Below are positions 1-12,311 of a stretch of DNA of 64,000 bases, piece after piece (positions within the stretch are counted from its first letter, which is position 1; each line of letters starts with the position of its first letter). The stretch is taken from NCBI GenBank assembly GCA_033675265.1, contig JAUJYZ010000439.1, forward strand, positions 1,027,034 to 1,091,033. The letters are read 5' to 3'. The notes below the pieces were generated by a model, which saw only the letters and a program-made list of their open reading frames with translations, was not told the DNA's origin and searched no databases. The translations under genes were made by a program, and so were the position numbers. This DNA is from Actinostola sp. cb2023. Lineage: Eukaryota > Cnidaria > Anthozoa > Actiniaria > Actinostolidae.

Positions 1-95
1 AACAGTTATTAATATGTCGTTCAAAATTACTTCAGCAAAATTACAGCTCATTTTAAATTTTGACTGATTTTCGTCCAAGTAGCACTTTAAATGAC
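1..95 (-). repeat. partial copy of the inverted-repeat family seen at 13324-13888
   Basis: The sequence ending in CGTCCAAGTAGCACTTTAA matches the right arm of the foldback element at 13324-13888, including the TTAA-like edge. Only one arm lies in the window, so this is either a solo end or the edge of a copy that continues to the left. Confidence 0.6.
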
Positions 96-503
96 AACAT
101 GAGGAGTACATGTGAACAGAAACACAATGCAAAAGCAATAAACAATATCGATACATGAATGCGCATGCGCCATGTAAAGGTATTGTTAGTTCCAGGACCG
201 CTCTACAAAGCAACGTTTCATTGATATATGACTCCACAATCTTAAGAATTAAAGACCATTAATTTTGCTAAAATACAGAAGATGTGAATGTCATTTTTCC
301 TGTTCCTTATTGTAGAACCCCTCCATCTTCCAACTCTCCAGTTCACTTTATACAACAATGTCAAAGTGAGATCCTTCTTGCACCCCTTCCATTTTCACAT
401 TAATGACAGGGGATCACAACCTGGTCCCGCCCCACCCTCCCCTCCCATATCCCGTCTATCAATACTCAGAAACATAACTATGCTATAGATCCAATGAACT
501 TAC
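96..503. other. intron of the SLC16-like gene, no other feature seen
   Basis: This is downstream intron sequence of the minus-strand SLC16-like gene, whose exon ends at 504 with a GTAAGT donor. I see no further coding exon here, so the next exon must lie left of the window. Confidence 0.5.
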
Positions 504-3219
504 AAGATACACGCTTGGTATGTAGTATGCAAACAGGACAACAGCAGTGGCCATGGTCCATAAGATGAATCCTTTGTTTTTCCACTGTTCTCCTATCTTG
601 AAGTATACTCTACACCTGGACAACAGCGTCACAGGTTGCTCTGCCTTCACATCCTTGTCGTATGATGTGGAAATGTCTTTGGGATTCTCATGGGAGGAGT
701 TGAGGGGAGCAAATGTTAAACCAGCCAAGAAGGAAATAGTAAACAGCCCTGCCATGACTTTATAGGTAACACTCAGCCCATACTTTGAGATAAGATTCTG
801 TGACATTAAGTTAATAACAAAAGTTCCAATTCCCGATCCACTCAGCACAATACCAGTAGCTAAGGAAAGATGCTTATGAAAGTACTCAATGAGAACTACT
901 AGAGATGAAAAGTATAGCATACTGGAGCCCAAACCATTTAGCAGGCCAAATGTTAAGTACATCCACACCATCTCGTTGACCATTGATGTCAAGAAAGCAG
1001 AGATGAGGACGAGTAAGCTACCAGTACAGGCCACTATGCGGCAACCTAAGTGACGACACAGATATGTAGATAAAGGACCAAGCAGATACGTGAGACCGAT
1101 GGCCATTGAACCAACCCATGCTACAAGAGAATATAATAAATTTAATTAATTTATAATTAAAGTATTATTATTATTATTATCATCACTTTCATCATCAATC
1201 ATATATGGGGCTAATCGAAGCAATGACGTCATGATAACCGTGCACACCCGAGAAGTCAGCCTGGGCACTTTGAGAGAAGCTTCAGATCCCGAAACGTCGA
1301 GTTTGGAATGCGGGTTCGAGTTACGGTTCGAACGTCGATGTAAAACAAGGACATCTTCTTCAAAAACAATATAATTTTTTCATGACAATCAGTGACAGTT
1401 ATAGATGTCAGGCAAGTCAGTGACAGTTGAGTGACGAGGGAGACTATTAGTCCGGTGAGTACGAACATGATACGTCTTGAGGTTGCATAGGTCAGATGGT
1501 TCCGATAACGGCCTCGCGTTTGTTTAAAAAAAATATTTTTTTCGTTTTTTCTTTGCTGTTTTTTTTAGGTGGAATTATAACCTGATTGAGTTGATATGAT
1601 CTACTTGAGTCCTGTTTCTCGTTTATCTTTTCAAATATTAAAAATGCAAAAAACATGTTAACCACTATCCTCTTCTAAATCCCCCTGAGCTGCATGCATA
1701 GGCTACACTATTTAATGAAACTGCCTGCCTTCTCTACTCCCCACAGGGGTCTCTTTCAAGTTCGTTTAGCTATCTACACATGCATGGCTCCATAAATTGA
1801 AAATACAGTTTATATGAATTTAGTTATGAATTATAAGCAGCTTTAGTAGCAGGGGCTCGTTTGCTTAAACAAGCTTAGGAACGGCGTGCCTCGGCTCTCT
1901 GACGGTCTCCCCCGCGCGCTCGCGTAGTGCGTTGCATGCCTTTATTCGTTTATTTTGGTTTGCGGTTCGATCGTGCAGTATATGGCCGTGTAAATTCATG
2001 ACTGCTTTTGATATTTGTATTTCTAAAACTGCTTTCAAAATAAAGATGAATATGCACTTCACTCCTGTGTGTCATTTATTTAGCGATTACAACGGGCTTT
2101 TAGCGAGTTTTGGGACAAAGACTGAAAGAGTAACGAGAGCCGTGTTTGTTTGTGTCTCGCATATTATTTCATGGAGCCACTACACAGACAAGAGTCGATC
2201 GGCTTTTCGAGTTTTTTCGACAAATATTTGTTTAAGAATTACCGCATTTAAATCGTTACTAGAATGTAAAAAAAATTCGTCAATTTGTCTTGACAACTTA
2301 CCGCATTTTATCGTTTTAGAATGTAAAAAAAAATTCCAACTTGTCTTGACAAGAGCAATATTCAAGTTACATAACCGGTTTTCGAATTAAATTACGAGTT
2401 GAAACAAGCACGCGATTGGACTTTGAACTCCAATCAAAACGGAAGAACTTGATGAATAACAAAATTTACATAACTGTTCAAAACATGTACAAAACATTTT
2501 TTCCCATTCTCTGTCATGGGGAGAGGCGAGTTCGTCGATCCTTTGAAATTACTCGTATATCTTTGGGTTCTTTTTATCATCATCTGAAATATGTTGAATT
2601 GAGTTGGAACTGCGAGACGATTGTTTGAAAGGGAGAATAAATTGAGTTGCTTTCCACTCCGTCAACTCACATGACATGTTACAAATTACCCCGAAGCGAA
2701 GCTGAAATTTACAATGAACTGAAAAGAAAAAGAAAATTTTACGCTTTTCAGGCCACTTTGTTTATGCAGCCAGTTAGAATATAATACTTATGTTTTGGGT
2801 CTTATAAGGATTAACTTCGGATCGGCCACGGAGAAATTCGATGTACAGAGAATCAGTTGGCGTGATTATATTGTCTCTCTCTCCGTATATGTCCGTCCGC
2901 CCGTGCCCTCTTTTTTCTTTTCTCCTTGTTCGAATGATTGCGCCAAATTCGACAATAAAAACTATAGAACGAAGAAGTACTTATATACCTTCCCTTCGAA
3001 TAAATCGTCGCATAAGCGAAAAATGTTTTGACAATAAAATTACTTACCGGTCTCTGACTCGCTTCTTCCATATTTGTCGAGTAACGCAACGAAGAAAGTC
3101 CCGAAGGAATTATGGAAACCAAACGCTACGAACTGCATGAAGAAAGAACCAACACATACGACCCAAGACCAATACGAGTCTTTCTGCTTTTCTGGGATTT
3201 GAATCAAAAGATCCTTCAT
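504..3219 (-). CDS. SLC16-like monocarboxylate transporter (MCT), 5' part of gene
   Basis: Two coding exons join in phase. Exon 1 is 3219-3048, with ATG at 3219-3217, residues beginning MKDLLIQIPEKQKDSYWSWV, and a GTAAGT donor. Exon 2 is 1120-504, with acceptor CTTGTAG and donor GTAAGT. Exon 1 ends one base into a codon and exon 2 completes it, giving ETAWVGSMAIGLTYLLGP, a typical MCT join. The 263 residues in view cover a short cytosolic N-terminus, about six membrane helices (FGFHNSFGTFFVALL is the usual MCT helix-1 region) and the start of the central loop (near LLSRCRVYF). The MCT N-terminal motif DGGWGW is here SYWSWVV. The family moves lactate, pyruvate and other monocarboxylates, or in some members aromatic amino acids or orphan substrates, across membranes; the substrate cannot be told from this half. 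The gene continues left of the window. A second first exon lies upstream at 9410-9587. Confidence 0.92.
1245..1545 (-). repeat. diverged inverted copy of the repeat at 33070-33310 / 34250-34490
   Basis: Read on the minus strand, this intronic stretch matches the inner part of the duplicated 817-bp repeat at 32777 and 33961. Shared pieces include AAACAAACGCGAGGCCGTT, GGAACCATCTGACCTATGC and CGGACTAATAGTCTCCCTCG. It is an older, single copy within the first SLC16 intron. Confidence 0.75.
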
Positions 3220-5338
3220 CTTTCTGTTCTAAACTATTAAATGACAGTGTTGAAGAAATACAACTCGTACCCGCTAGAAAACATAAGGAACGAACATCAA
3301 GTAGATGTATAACCCGGAGTTTCTAAAGGTCGTGTTAAACGTTTCATATCTTTATGAGGAGTCTTAAAGATATCCTCGATACACGTCTTTCTTCGCCCTC
3401 GACCACCAACGAATGCCTTCTGAAAAATATTTTTTCATTTAATCTTGTTTGACCGGGAACGTCTGTACCGGTTTTGCAAGTTTTCCCTGCTACAAGCGAT
3501 GGCGTCATGTCCTCCAAATGTACACAACAACACGTCGAAAGCAGCTGAATTTTTAATTTCATATCATTGAAGTAAAACAATACTGAAGAACAATATAGAA
3601 TTGAATTCTTCTTTGGATATTTTTCCTATTTTTTTTCTGACGTGATCTATCGTCGTGTATTATATTCTAAAGAAAACTCGTGTCTTGCGTGACGATCGTT
3701 CGCCGGCGGGGCAGTTGTTGTTATGCAAATCCCACTATAATGAAAGATGTGGTTACAGGTTTTTCGTTCATCCAGCTTTTAAATTTTAAAACAAAAAAAC
3801 ATGGTGTTTCGCTCACGTCAAGTGACACGGAAAACAATTTGAAGAATTCTGTTTGCCGTATCGAGCACTTTCAATTTCTTATTGCAACAACGATATGATG
3901 ATAATAATAATAAAATCGTTTGAAATTTTCGCAAACCAGTTTTTTCCCTTGAAATATGAAACTTGTTTATCTTGGGATTAAAGCACAGGGAGCCCAACTA
4001 TTTGTTTTGTACAATTTCCAGGCGTTGTATGAGGAGGAACAGTACAATTATATTTGTAATTGTTGGTAGGCATTCCTAGCTTTATCAGATGATTGTAATT
4101 TAACAAATAAGACATGAACAGGTCATAGAGGGGGTGATCAAGGGATGAGAATATTTGTCAAAATACACTCTCATGAACTGTGTTCTTCCAAGAAAATGAG
4201 ATATGATGTCAAAATTACTGCTCATCTCAATATTGCCCAAAAACAAACAGCAGCAATAACTTACATTCTATTTATTAGTTTTCTCATTTTAAATACATTA
4301 TTTTTAATACTACTTTTCTATGCAACCATAACAATAATTTATTGGTCTAAAAATAGGTCTATATATGATACACCAATAAATAACTTCTTTTTTTTTTTAA
4401 TGTACAAATATATAAACCTCATACGGATATTGCTAATAAAGATAATCAACATTTATATGAAACACAATTGCACAATGAATTACATTTAAATCAATGGCTT
4501 CTGTCGCCATTATTATTATAGCCAATCGACTAACTGACATGACACATATATATATACCGTATATATAATTATTTTGTTTCATTAGTGAATAAAATTACAA
4601 TATTATTTGTGGTCACACATTTTTGCACAGTTATATTGAAGCTATACATGCAATTATATACACTTATGTTTCTTTACCCGTGATTTTTACCATGATCAAA
4701 GACCATTCTTCTCACACTGCAAGCACGTTATTGACAAACTCAATTTCTGTGGTAAATCTCAGCTACATGTACAGTAAGTGTATAGACCTGTCTGTGATAA
4801 CTGTGCCACATTGTCATAACTGTATGAATGAGGCATTAAGCGTAATCATCAATATATGTAGCTGCAACACCATTGGTTTGGTATAACAGTGCAAATCGAG
4901 ATTGAAAATATGAGGTCGATGGCCCCCGCCATATGCACTTGTCAACCATGTTGGGAGTTAATTATTGTCCTTTTGATAATCAGAAGAAGTGGTATATACC
5001 TGCATCAGTTGAACCATCAACACAATTTTCATCAAAGCCAAATTGCCCGTAAGGACAGTTGAGAACTTTTCCAGGAATTATGGCTCAAGGAGAAAGTCCA
5101 GTCGAGGTTCGCCTGATTCACATCCTATAGCTGGACTATGGAAAGGTTCTTTATTGTTTCCTTGGCATTAATTTGACTTGATCAGTACTGTCAATCGATT
5201 CAGTCTTCTATATCTATCTGCTTTTATTTCTCTCCAACAATGTTTACAGCAACTTTGGCAAAACCTTTTTCACTGATCTTCTGGAAAGGCAGACCCTCAT
5301 CAAGTACTTTTATAATCAGTAAATGCATGCTCCCATTT
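3220..5338. other. no gene recognised
   Basis: AT-rich sequence upstream of the first SLC16 start codon. Short open frames occur on both strands but none resembles a known family or has a convincing splice pattern. The core promoter of the SLC16 gene should lie at the left end of this stretch, but I see no clear TATA or initiator signal. Confidence 0.4.
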
Positions 5339-5518
5339 CAGTGGGGGATTTGAACAGGATTTTAAAATGGGGGGTTCCAGAAACATTTTAAGGACAACCC
5401 ATAATTTCAATTTAATTATATTTAGCTGAAGAATATGATTGGCTTCATATTAAAGGGGGGGGGGGGTTCCATATTATTCCATGGAACCCACGGAACCTGA
5501 CCCCTGGATCTGCCACTG
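5339..5518. mobile_element. short non-autonomous DNA element, CAGTGG...CCACTG ends
   Basis: The left end CAGTGGGGGATTTG and right end CCTGGATCTGCCACTG form imperfect terminal inverted repeats. The same end sequence (CAGTGGCAGATCCAGG) is found at 15806. Such ends are common in hAT-type non-autonomous elements; that family label is inference, and no clean target duplication is visible. Confidence 0.45.
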
Positions 5519-5889
5519 CATTTTCCACATCTAACATGTCTTTCTCATCATCTGGTTCTTTTTCTTCAGTCAATTGTCCTCCATTTTTTGTTCTTCATAA
5601 AATGCTTTCCTTCTCTGAAATTTTCTTTAATGAAATGTCTTGTTCTCTTTCATTAACTTTTGCTATAGTTTCCATGTCTGTGAACTTCATTGTGTACCGA
5701 TGAGGCCATCACAGTATGGCATGGAGCTCTTTGACTGTATTGTTATATTGTACTTGGGTGATGTACATAAATTGATGTACTTGTAATGCATGCAAGAATG
5801 CAATAATTACCATCAATATACTATACCTGCGACAGGTAGTCCAATGGTCATTAAGGAACAGATATATCACAAAATACACACTACCAACT

Positions 5890-6053
5890 GCAGCATCAGC
5901 CATTTAACATTTTACCAACAATATCATGGGTGACCTCACCAAACCACCATCAAAGAATGCCATGACGACACTGCTGAGGCATATATACTAGTGATGTACG
6001 ACTTTGCCACCAGGATAATAAACACAGACCAATGGCTGCTACGCCGACCCATA
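5890..6053 (-). pseudogene. decayed SLC16-like exon 2
   Basis: Reading left from 6053, an acceptor-like GATTTGTAG is followed by V-W-V-G-V-A-A-I-G-L in the same phase as the working SLC16 exon 2 (A-W-V-G-S-M-A-I-G-L). After about 12 residues the frame breaks down and a TGA appears. With the extra first exon at 9410-9587 this suggests a tandem copy of the transporter gene whose second exon has decayed. The alternative is a chance splice-like match, but the ten-residue agreement in phase argues against it. Confidence 0.6.
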
Positions 6054-6765
6054 CTACAAATCAAATGGGAGAAAAATCAATTATGAATAGAAATTATAAT
6101 TTCAAGGATTGTATGGCTAATGGAAAAGGCTGCACAACCAAGTTCTTGAAACTCAGGGTTTTTTTCACATAATTCAATTTTATTTATTTCCATCAACAAT
6201 AATACATTGGAATTACATTTAAATTAGAGAAAAGGCAGAAAACTGCTTGGCAAATCTGGCCAGTGGCAGCTAAATGGGATGCTTCAAAAGGACCTCATTA
6301 ATATAAAACAATAGAACGTCACGCAGTAACACAATAGATTTGTTCTATTGTTTGACACTTGATGGTCCTAATTTGCAGGGGGAGAGGCTGGTAGGGCTAT
6401 AACCCCACCACTTTTTTCCGCCACAGGTAGTAAAATTTTAAAGGAAATTTTAAAAATGGTATCGTCATTGCGACCCTTGTATATGGAAGAAACATTTTAG
6501 CCCCACCACTTTTAAGCTTGCTTAGCGGGCCCTGTTTTGAGGCACCCCATTTAGCCGCCACCAATCTGGCCGGGATCGGTGAAAGAAAGCAATCAAAAAA
6601 GTTATGTCAATAAGAAAAATATATATCACCAGTTTTTAATGTACATGTAGTAACAAACTTTTCCCATCCATATCCATATCCCCCTTGTTGTGAAAAACAA
6701 ATATCGCAAATTTTTTTTTTAAATTATAAAAAAATTAATTTATAAAATAATTTCTAATAAAATTA

Positions 6766-6865
6766 ACACACCGCCCTGACATATAAATCATTAAAGTGTT
6801 GAGCAAATCAACACCTTGCACACATGTAAATAATTTATATGGGGTATATGTCAAGGGCGGTGTGC
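6766..6865. repeat. short inverted repeat (about 18-bp arms)
   Basis: CACACCGCCCTGACATAT near 6766 is matched by the reverse complement ATATGTCAAGGGCGGTGTG ending at 6865. It is probably a small foldback element; no coding content. Confidence 0.55.
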
Positions 6866-7308
6866 ACAGATAACGTCAAAATGTGGTGAGAACTCGACTT
6901 CACATTTCAGTCGACGTCACATCTGACTCATCTACGTACAGGTGCACGTTTTGCACCCTCCCTGACGGCATCAATTTCCAACCCATTGTTTTAACAATTT
7001 TCTTTAAAATTTCACGTCAATGAATAATTAAGTAATTGTAGTAGTTACAATCTCATACAAAGTAAGCATATTCTGTAAAATCATGATGCTCACCTTTCTG
7101 TGATCCCGCCATGAAAACTGTCTGTTGTCGAAGAGCCTACACCTGCACCGGGGCCTACACACGCTATTAAAATCAAAGTAAAACCGCTCTTCTCGTCTGA
7201 AGCTGTTCTCATTTGCAGCAGAGCTCGCTCTCCACCAAGAAACGTTCGCAAAATAACCAGTAAACACTGTTTATATATTGATCATTAAAAACACAGCCCC
7301 TACCGTTC
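6866..7308. other. no confirmed gene; possible minus-strand first exon not supported
   Basis: A minus-strand segment near 7090-7125 reads ATGGCGGGATCACAGAAAG followed by GTGAGC, which looks like a short first coding exon with a donor. No partner exon could be identified, so it is left uncalled. Confidence 0.2.
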
Positions 7309-8049
7309 GGGTTTAGGCCATTCTCGTACCCAGAGCCCGCTCGTCATTTGGTTTGTCGCTGGCTCTGGGAAACCCTGTTGCTCGGTCGTCAAATTTTGAC
7401 GACCAAGTCGTCAGAGCGCATGCTCATACTAAAGACCGCTGAGAGCGGGTACTGTGGAAGAGTCTACTGGCTACGTAGTGTTCACGTTGGTTTGAATATT
7501 CAAACTAACAAGTACACAAGTTTGTACATTTATCTTCGTGTAGCCGTTTAAATCCCTTCGACGTTCATCACCGGTTCTTCTCTGGCTCTGTTGCGATAAA
7601 GGCTGGACGATAAATACATGTTCTAATATAATCTTGCATGTGAACCTTCCTGTCTTCCGCTTTGTTATTGAAATATTCCTTTGAATACTCAAAGCGAGTA
7701 CGATCGATTGTGTCTGTAGCCGTTACTTTACTTTTATAATTTATGTATTGTTAGATCGCCCTTTACGAATTCTTTATTCAGATCAATTTTATGTCTACAC
7801 AGTCACTCTCATTTCCATAGCTTTATAATTCAATAACGGAATACCATTGTATGAAAATACAACCGTCGCTGTCATTCCTTTCGTTCGCCTTGCAAGTTTG
7901 AATCTTTGTTGATCTCATGAACCAATCAAATACGATCAGTCATTGTTGATTTCATCAGCCAATGAAATTCGCTAAAATTTCAGGGATTCCCAGAGCCAGC
8001 GACAAACCAAATGACGAGCGGGCTCTGGGTACGAGAATGGGGTTTAGGC
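7309..8049. mobile_element. 721-bp DNA element with about 57-bp inverted ends and 10-bp target duplication
   Basis: The element body is 7319-8039. Left end CATTCTCGTACCCAGAGCC and right end GGCTCTGGGTACGAGAATG are perfect inverted repeats that extend about 57 bp with few mismatches. It is flanked on both sides by the direct repeat GGGTTTAGGC (7309-7318 and 8040-8049). Target duplications of 9-11 bp are typical of Mutator-like elements, so I infer a non-autonomous member of that kind. No transposase is encoded. Relatives occur at 47761 and 61559. Confidence 0.8.
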
Positions 8050-8327
8050 GCGAAACCGAAGCATTAGTGGCGCGCGAGCCTGGGGAGAATTTAAAAATAT
8101 GTAACATGACTCCATGGAGAAAAATGTAATTTTAGAGATTCCCCCCACCCTATATAGAAATGCGGAAAACATCCCGTGAGACGCCTTTTCAAGAACCGAA
8201 GAACGGAAGAGAAAGAATTAGTACAGTACTATTACTAGACCTACTGAAGCGAGTCGGTGATTGGCAGACGGCCATTAAGTATGTGCATGGGGGCCGGGCG
8301 TCGCTAGTTCCTGTTTTTCCTCGTATA

Positions 8328-8848
8328 CAGTCAACTCTCCGCTAACGGACACTCTCGTAAGCGGACAGCTCTACTTACGGACGCCTTTTCAAATCCCCGT
8401 TTTACCTCCCAGTCAAACTCTGTATTTACACATTCCCGTAAGCGGACACTCTCTCGTAAGCGGACGCGGACACTTTTGAAAATGAAAATTGGATTTTTCT
8501 TTTGTTTACGCTCTCTCGTAAGCGGACACACCATATAATAATGGACTTTCGGCAATGGAATTTGTCTTTAATTTGCAATAAATCAACAAAAATATGACCT
8601 TTTACAGAGCAACAGAACAGTGGGGATCGGTTTTGTCAAATCTCCATTTGTCCGCGGGGAAGCAAGGTGTACGGTTCAGTTGCTATTTTTCGCTAACGAT
8701 TAAAACGTAATTAACTCTCCCGTAAGCGGACATCCACCCTATTTTTCTTTGGTGTCCGCTTACGGGAATAGTTCTCATAAGCGGACAGCTCTACTAACGG
8801 ACACTTTTTTCAATTCCCGAGGGTGTCCGCTTACGAGAGAGTTGACTG
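8328..8848. mobile_element. 521-bp TA-flanked DNA element, pogo/Tigger-like ends
   Basis: The left end CAGTCAACTCTCCGCTAACG and right end ending GAGAGTTGACTG are inverted repeats, each next to a TA dinucleotide (8326-8327 and 8849-8850). The internal motif GTAAGCGGACA is repeated many times in both orientations. TA duplication and this kind of end are typical of Tc1/mariner/pogo elements. It encodes no transposase, so it is non-autonomous. Confidence 0.75.
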
Positions 8849-9409
8849 TATATCATTTCAGACCGTGATAAAATAATGCCCTTGTCAGTGGTAGAAGTAT
8901 TCGACACATTAATAAAGTTTTTTATTCATTAATTCATTCGTCAGTTGTTGCTCTATGGAATATAATAATTATAGAAAACCAGTTTTCCGTGAACAATTAA
9001 TTTATTCATCACGCGCGCTAATGTGTAGACCCCCCTATGGGCGGTTTGTAACCGGTATTGCCTCTTTCAAGGAATTCGAAAAAACTGATTGTTAATCAGT
9101 TGAAAACTATTATATTCTCTCTTGATAAAAGAGCTAACGGCATCAAATAATGTATATCCTACTGAATTAAAATTAAAGCCGGTATTTAGTGTTCTATATT
9201 TTATTTTTTCTTGGCATAGTCTTGTAAAGCGCTTTAGAATATTTATAATGTTAGCGCTGTATAAATTTCATTATTCAGTTATTATATTATTATTAAAAGC
9301 AGTTCTCCCCCGCCGGCTGAACTGGCATGCTATGTTGTTTGTACTTTAACGACCAACTGCGAAACTACATGTAATCACAATATTCAACAACAAATGGAAA
9401 TTAACCTAC
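8849..9409. other. no gene; possible LINE/SINE 3' tail at about 9205-9290
   Basis: The segment near 9220 (TTGTAAAGCGCTTTAGAAT, then GCGCTGTATAAATTTC and TTATT runs) resembles the 3' tails shared by many non-LTR elements and SINEs of marine invertebrates. Nothing else is recognised here. Confidence 0.35.
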
Positions 9410-9587
9410 CAGTTTCCGCTTCGCTTCGGCCAAACTTGTTAAGTAAAGCAACGAAAAAAGTTCCAAACGAATTGTGGAATCCACCGAAGAGAAATAGGAT
9501 GAGAAACGACGAAACACAGACGATCCATGACCAACATGAATCAGTTTGTCTTTCAGAGATTTTCACTCGAATAATTCTCCCTTTCAT
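9410..9587 (-). CDS. second SLC16-like first coding exon (alternative first exon or duplicate gene)
   Basis: ATG at 9587-9585 opens a 59-residue exon ending in a GTAGGT donor at 9410/9409, in the same phase (one base over) as the exon at 3048-3219. The two peptides align closely: CWSWIVCVSSFLILFLFGGF against YWSWVVCVGSFFMQFVAFGF, then HNSFGTFFVALL and GRSE.ETG in both. It could splice to the intact exon 2 at 1120, acting as an alternative first exon, or it may be the head of a duplicate gene whose own exon 2 (6053 and below) has decayed. The exon itself shows no stop or frameshift, so it may still be used. Confidence 0.75.
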
Positions 9588-10295
9588 TTTCGATTACTTG
9601 CGGTAACCGATACTTTGCTCTCTGGTCGCAGCTTTTTGCCAGGTACGTATTGGCTTGGTACAGCCCCGTCAGACGAACTAGAAGCAGAGGATCACTGCTG
9701 ACTGTAGTCTCTAACGTTCGAATAACAACATCAGCAGTGAATTAAATGACTGAGACGTTATAGGCGCTTCTAAAGGAAATTAAAAAAACTAGCCCAAACT
9801 TGACTATCTACCTTGTACAACCGGTTTAAAAGCCTGTTCGTAATATCAATCAGATTGTACAAATCTTTGAAGTGGATTTAGAAAACTGAATTACTGTTTC
9901 TTCACAGGCCGTCAAACTATTTATTTATTTCAATGTATAAGCTGATTTTCTTTCTTTGTCATAAATACTGGATTTCAGAAGATCGCATTTCTTACACTTT
10001 ATACCACACTTAGCGTTGTCATGACGACAAAGGTCACGACAACCTCTTCCTGGTACTTATTCACAGACATAACAGTACATAATATTTATGCATAGAATTC
10101 AAATTTTAGCAACGTATTAAGGAATTTTAAAATTAGGAAATACATGTAATTTGTGATCTTCTGCGCGCATCAGTCTAAGCGCTCAAGAACAGCTACTTGA
10201 GCCGGAGCTGAGCGTTTGGAAGGACATGCTGAAAACTGGGTTTTCGGTATTTAAAATCCGGTTAAATCTGTTTAAAGTTTCTTAGTTTATCTATA
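9588..10295. other. no gene recognised
   Basis: Upstream sequence of the second SLC16-like first exon. No clear promoter motif, RNA gene or repeat is seen. Confidence 0.35.
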
Positions 10296-10527
10296 CAGCG
10301 ATTTGCAAAAATTCTGTAAAAATCAATATCGATCGATATATCATTATATCGGGTGCATTGTGGGTAATTTCAATTGTTTTTTCACATACATACTACAAAG
10401 GTTACTTGGGTTTAGATTCAGGTTTAATAATAGCTAAAAACAAAGAATTAGGATTATGCAAATTATTATATATCGATATATCGATATATCGATATATTAA
10501 ATTTTACAGAATTTTTGCAAATCGCTG
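10296..10527. mobile_element. 232-bp TA-flanked inverted-repeat element (MITE)
   Basis: Ends CAGCGATTTGCAAAAATTCT and its reverse complement AGAATTTTTGCAAATCGCTG lie next to TA on both sides (10294-10295, 10528-10529). The core has ATCGATATAT runs. TA target and size fit a mariner-type MITE. Confidence 0.75.
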
Positions 10528-11447
10528 TATATGAAAATAGATAGACCCTGAAACTGATCCGACGTATCTAAAAACATGATGATGTGGGCTTCCTGTGGTG
10601 ACGGAGCTGACATCACGGATAAACACGCATCACGACAAGTTATCGATTGTGCGTCCATGTTGGTCCTGCAAACTCCACCAAAATCTGTAAAATCATGTTT
10701 CCACAAAGATTGTCACGAATACATGTGTCCTCGTTAACAAGGAAAGCAATAAGATTGTTTAGTATCCGTTATTCAAGTAGCAGTAGTACAGCGAAAGGTC
10801 AGTGCGTATTTCACGCTCTACTTGAGTACGTTCATGTAGGTTCACGTTTTTCACGTCTTCACTATTTCATGATCACATGACACATGTGCTACGAAACTAG
10901 TAAGCTATTTAGTACTCTAACTATACAGTACAGTCTTTAAGTAACTAGAATATATGTTCTTCCGTGTATGTGCTACTAACTGGGCAAAAAGGAAACGTCG
11001 CTTGAATTTTCCATAATTCAGATCTGCAAGTGCAAAGTCAAAGGATTTCACGTGTTAAATGCCAAATTGGGAGGTTTTACGTGTGACGTATGGCCGTCAA
11101 GATCTACAAAATGTTCGAGCCTCAAAGTCTGTTAGTTTTTCTTCAAGCAACTAGATGACATTTGTTTGTTTGTTTATAAGTAACTAATATTTGACAGATA
11201 TTTAGACTTCACCGATCTAAAATTGAAGTTTTGAGCAAGTGAATGACGACGGCCACTCGTGATAGATTTTGACGTCAGAAGAAGATTCCATAAAACCTCC
11301 CTAATAATAAGCTTATTGGCACTTCGTAATCGTGATCAATATTGAATTTAATTTCTATAGATATTTTCAATGCCTATTTAATGAAATTGTAGATATAGTT
11401 TAAATGAATATTTTTACTTTTTTAATTTGTACAATGTATAAGCTTTA
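10528..11447. other. no gene recognised
   Basis: Mixed intergenic sequence with no supported coding exon, RNA gene or repeat structure. Confidence 0.35.
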
Positions 11448-12245
11448 GGTGGCTCCATATAGTTTAAGCAAGCGCGCGTGCGCAAGACCATGAGCATGCG
11501 CAATACTGGAACTTGAATAATTTTTATTTTTGATGACGTCACGTGCCGGCGATCTTTTATGAAAAGAAACTCCAAAACTACACAGTAAAATCTCTTCATA
11601 ATTTTACATTTTTTTTGTAATATAAAGCTACAGTAATTAACCCATTGACTCCTACACCGGCCGAAACCAGCCGTAAACATCGATACTGCTTTGAAAAATT
11701 CTAACTTTCTGAATTTTCGTAACATCGATCTCATGGCCAGTTATTAGTGACAACTAGATAACTCTTCATATTTTAACCTCAAGTAAACTGACTTACAGGT
11801 CCGATTTCTGGGCATTAGTTCAATTTGTTTTCCATAAAAATCAAAAATGCGTGTTTTTGACGCAATTTTACACCTCGAAAATGAACAGCATTTGACTTGG
11901 ATTTTCTTCCAAAATACATCCTTGCAAAACAAAACGCCACTTTCTCAGCAAACTTCCACCTCTCTTCTTGATATATTCGTGAATTTTTCCCTCTCTCTTC
12001 CTAATTAACTCGCCGAACAATAGCCATTTCCTTAGGACCACTTTCGCTAACACGTGTTTTCCTTCTGCACGCCCAAAAAGGATGCCGGGAACATCCAGGA
12101 ATTTTCGACAGAAAGCATCCCGCCATTTCCGTATTTGCTGACGCAGCGAGCGAGCCTGAAGCGAGCGAGCAAGGAAGCAATTCTAATTCATTCACGTAGG
12201 CAGAAAAAATCTCGATTTTTACCCGGCATGCAATTTCCAAGAACC

Positions 12246-12311
12246 ATCATGCAATTCTCAAGAACCATCATGCAATTCTCAAGAACCATCATGCTTTTCG
12301 CGCCAACTCCT
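12246..12311. repeat. three tandem copies of a 21-bp unit
   Basis: Three direct copies of CAATTCTCAAGAACCATCATG with small changes. Confidence 0.7.

Noticed and set aside
7084..7260. Minus-strand first exon encoding MAGSQK followed by a GTGAGC donor, or an overlapping signal-peptide-like frame MRTASDEKSGFTLILIACV
   Set aside because: No downstream partner exon could be recognised; ATGGCG motifs and GTGAGC occur by chance at this scale.
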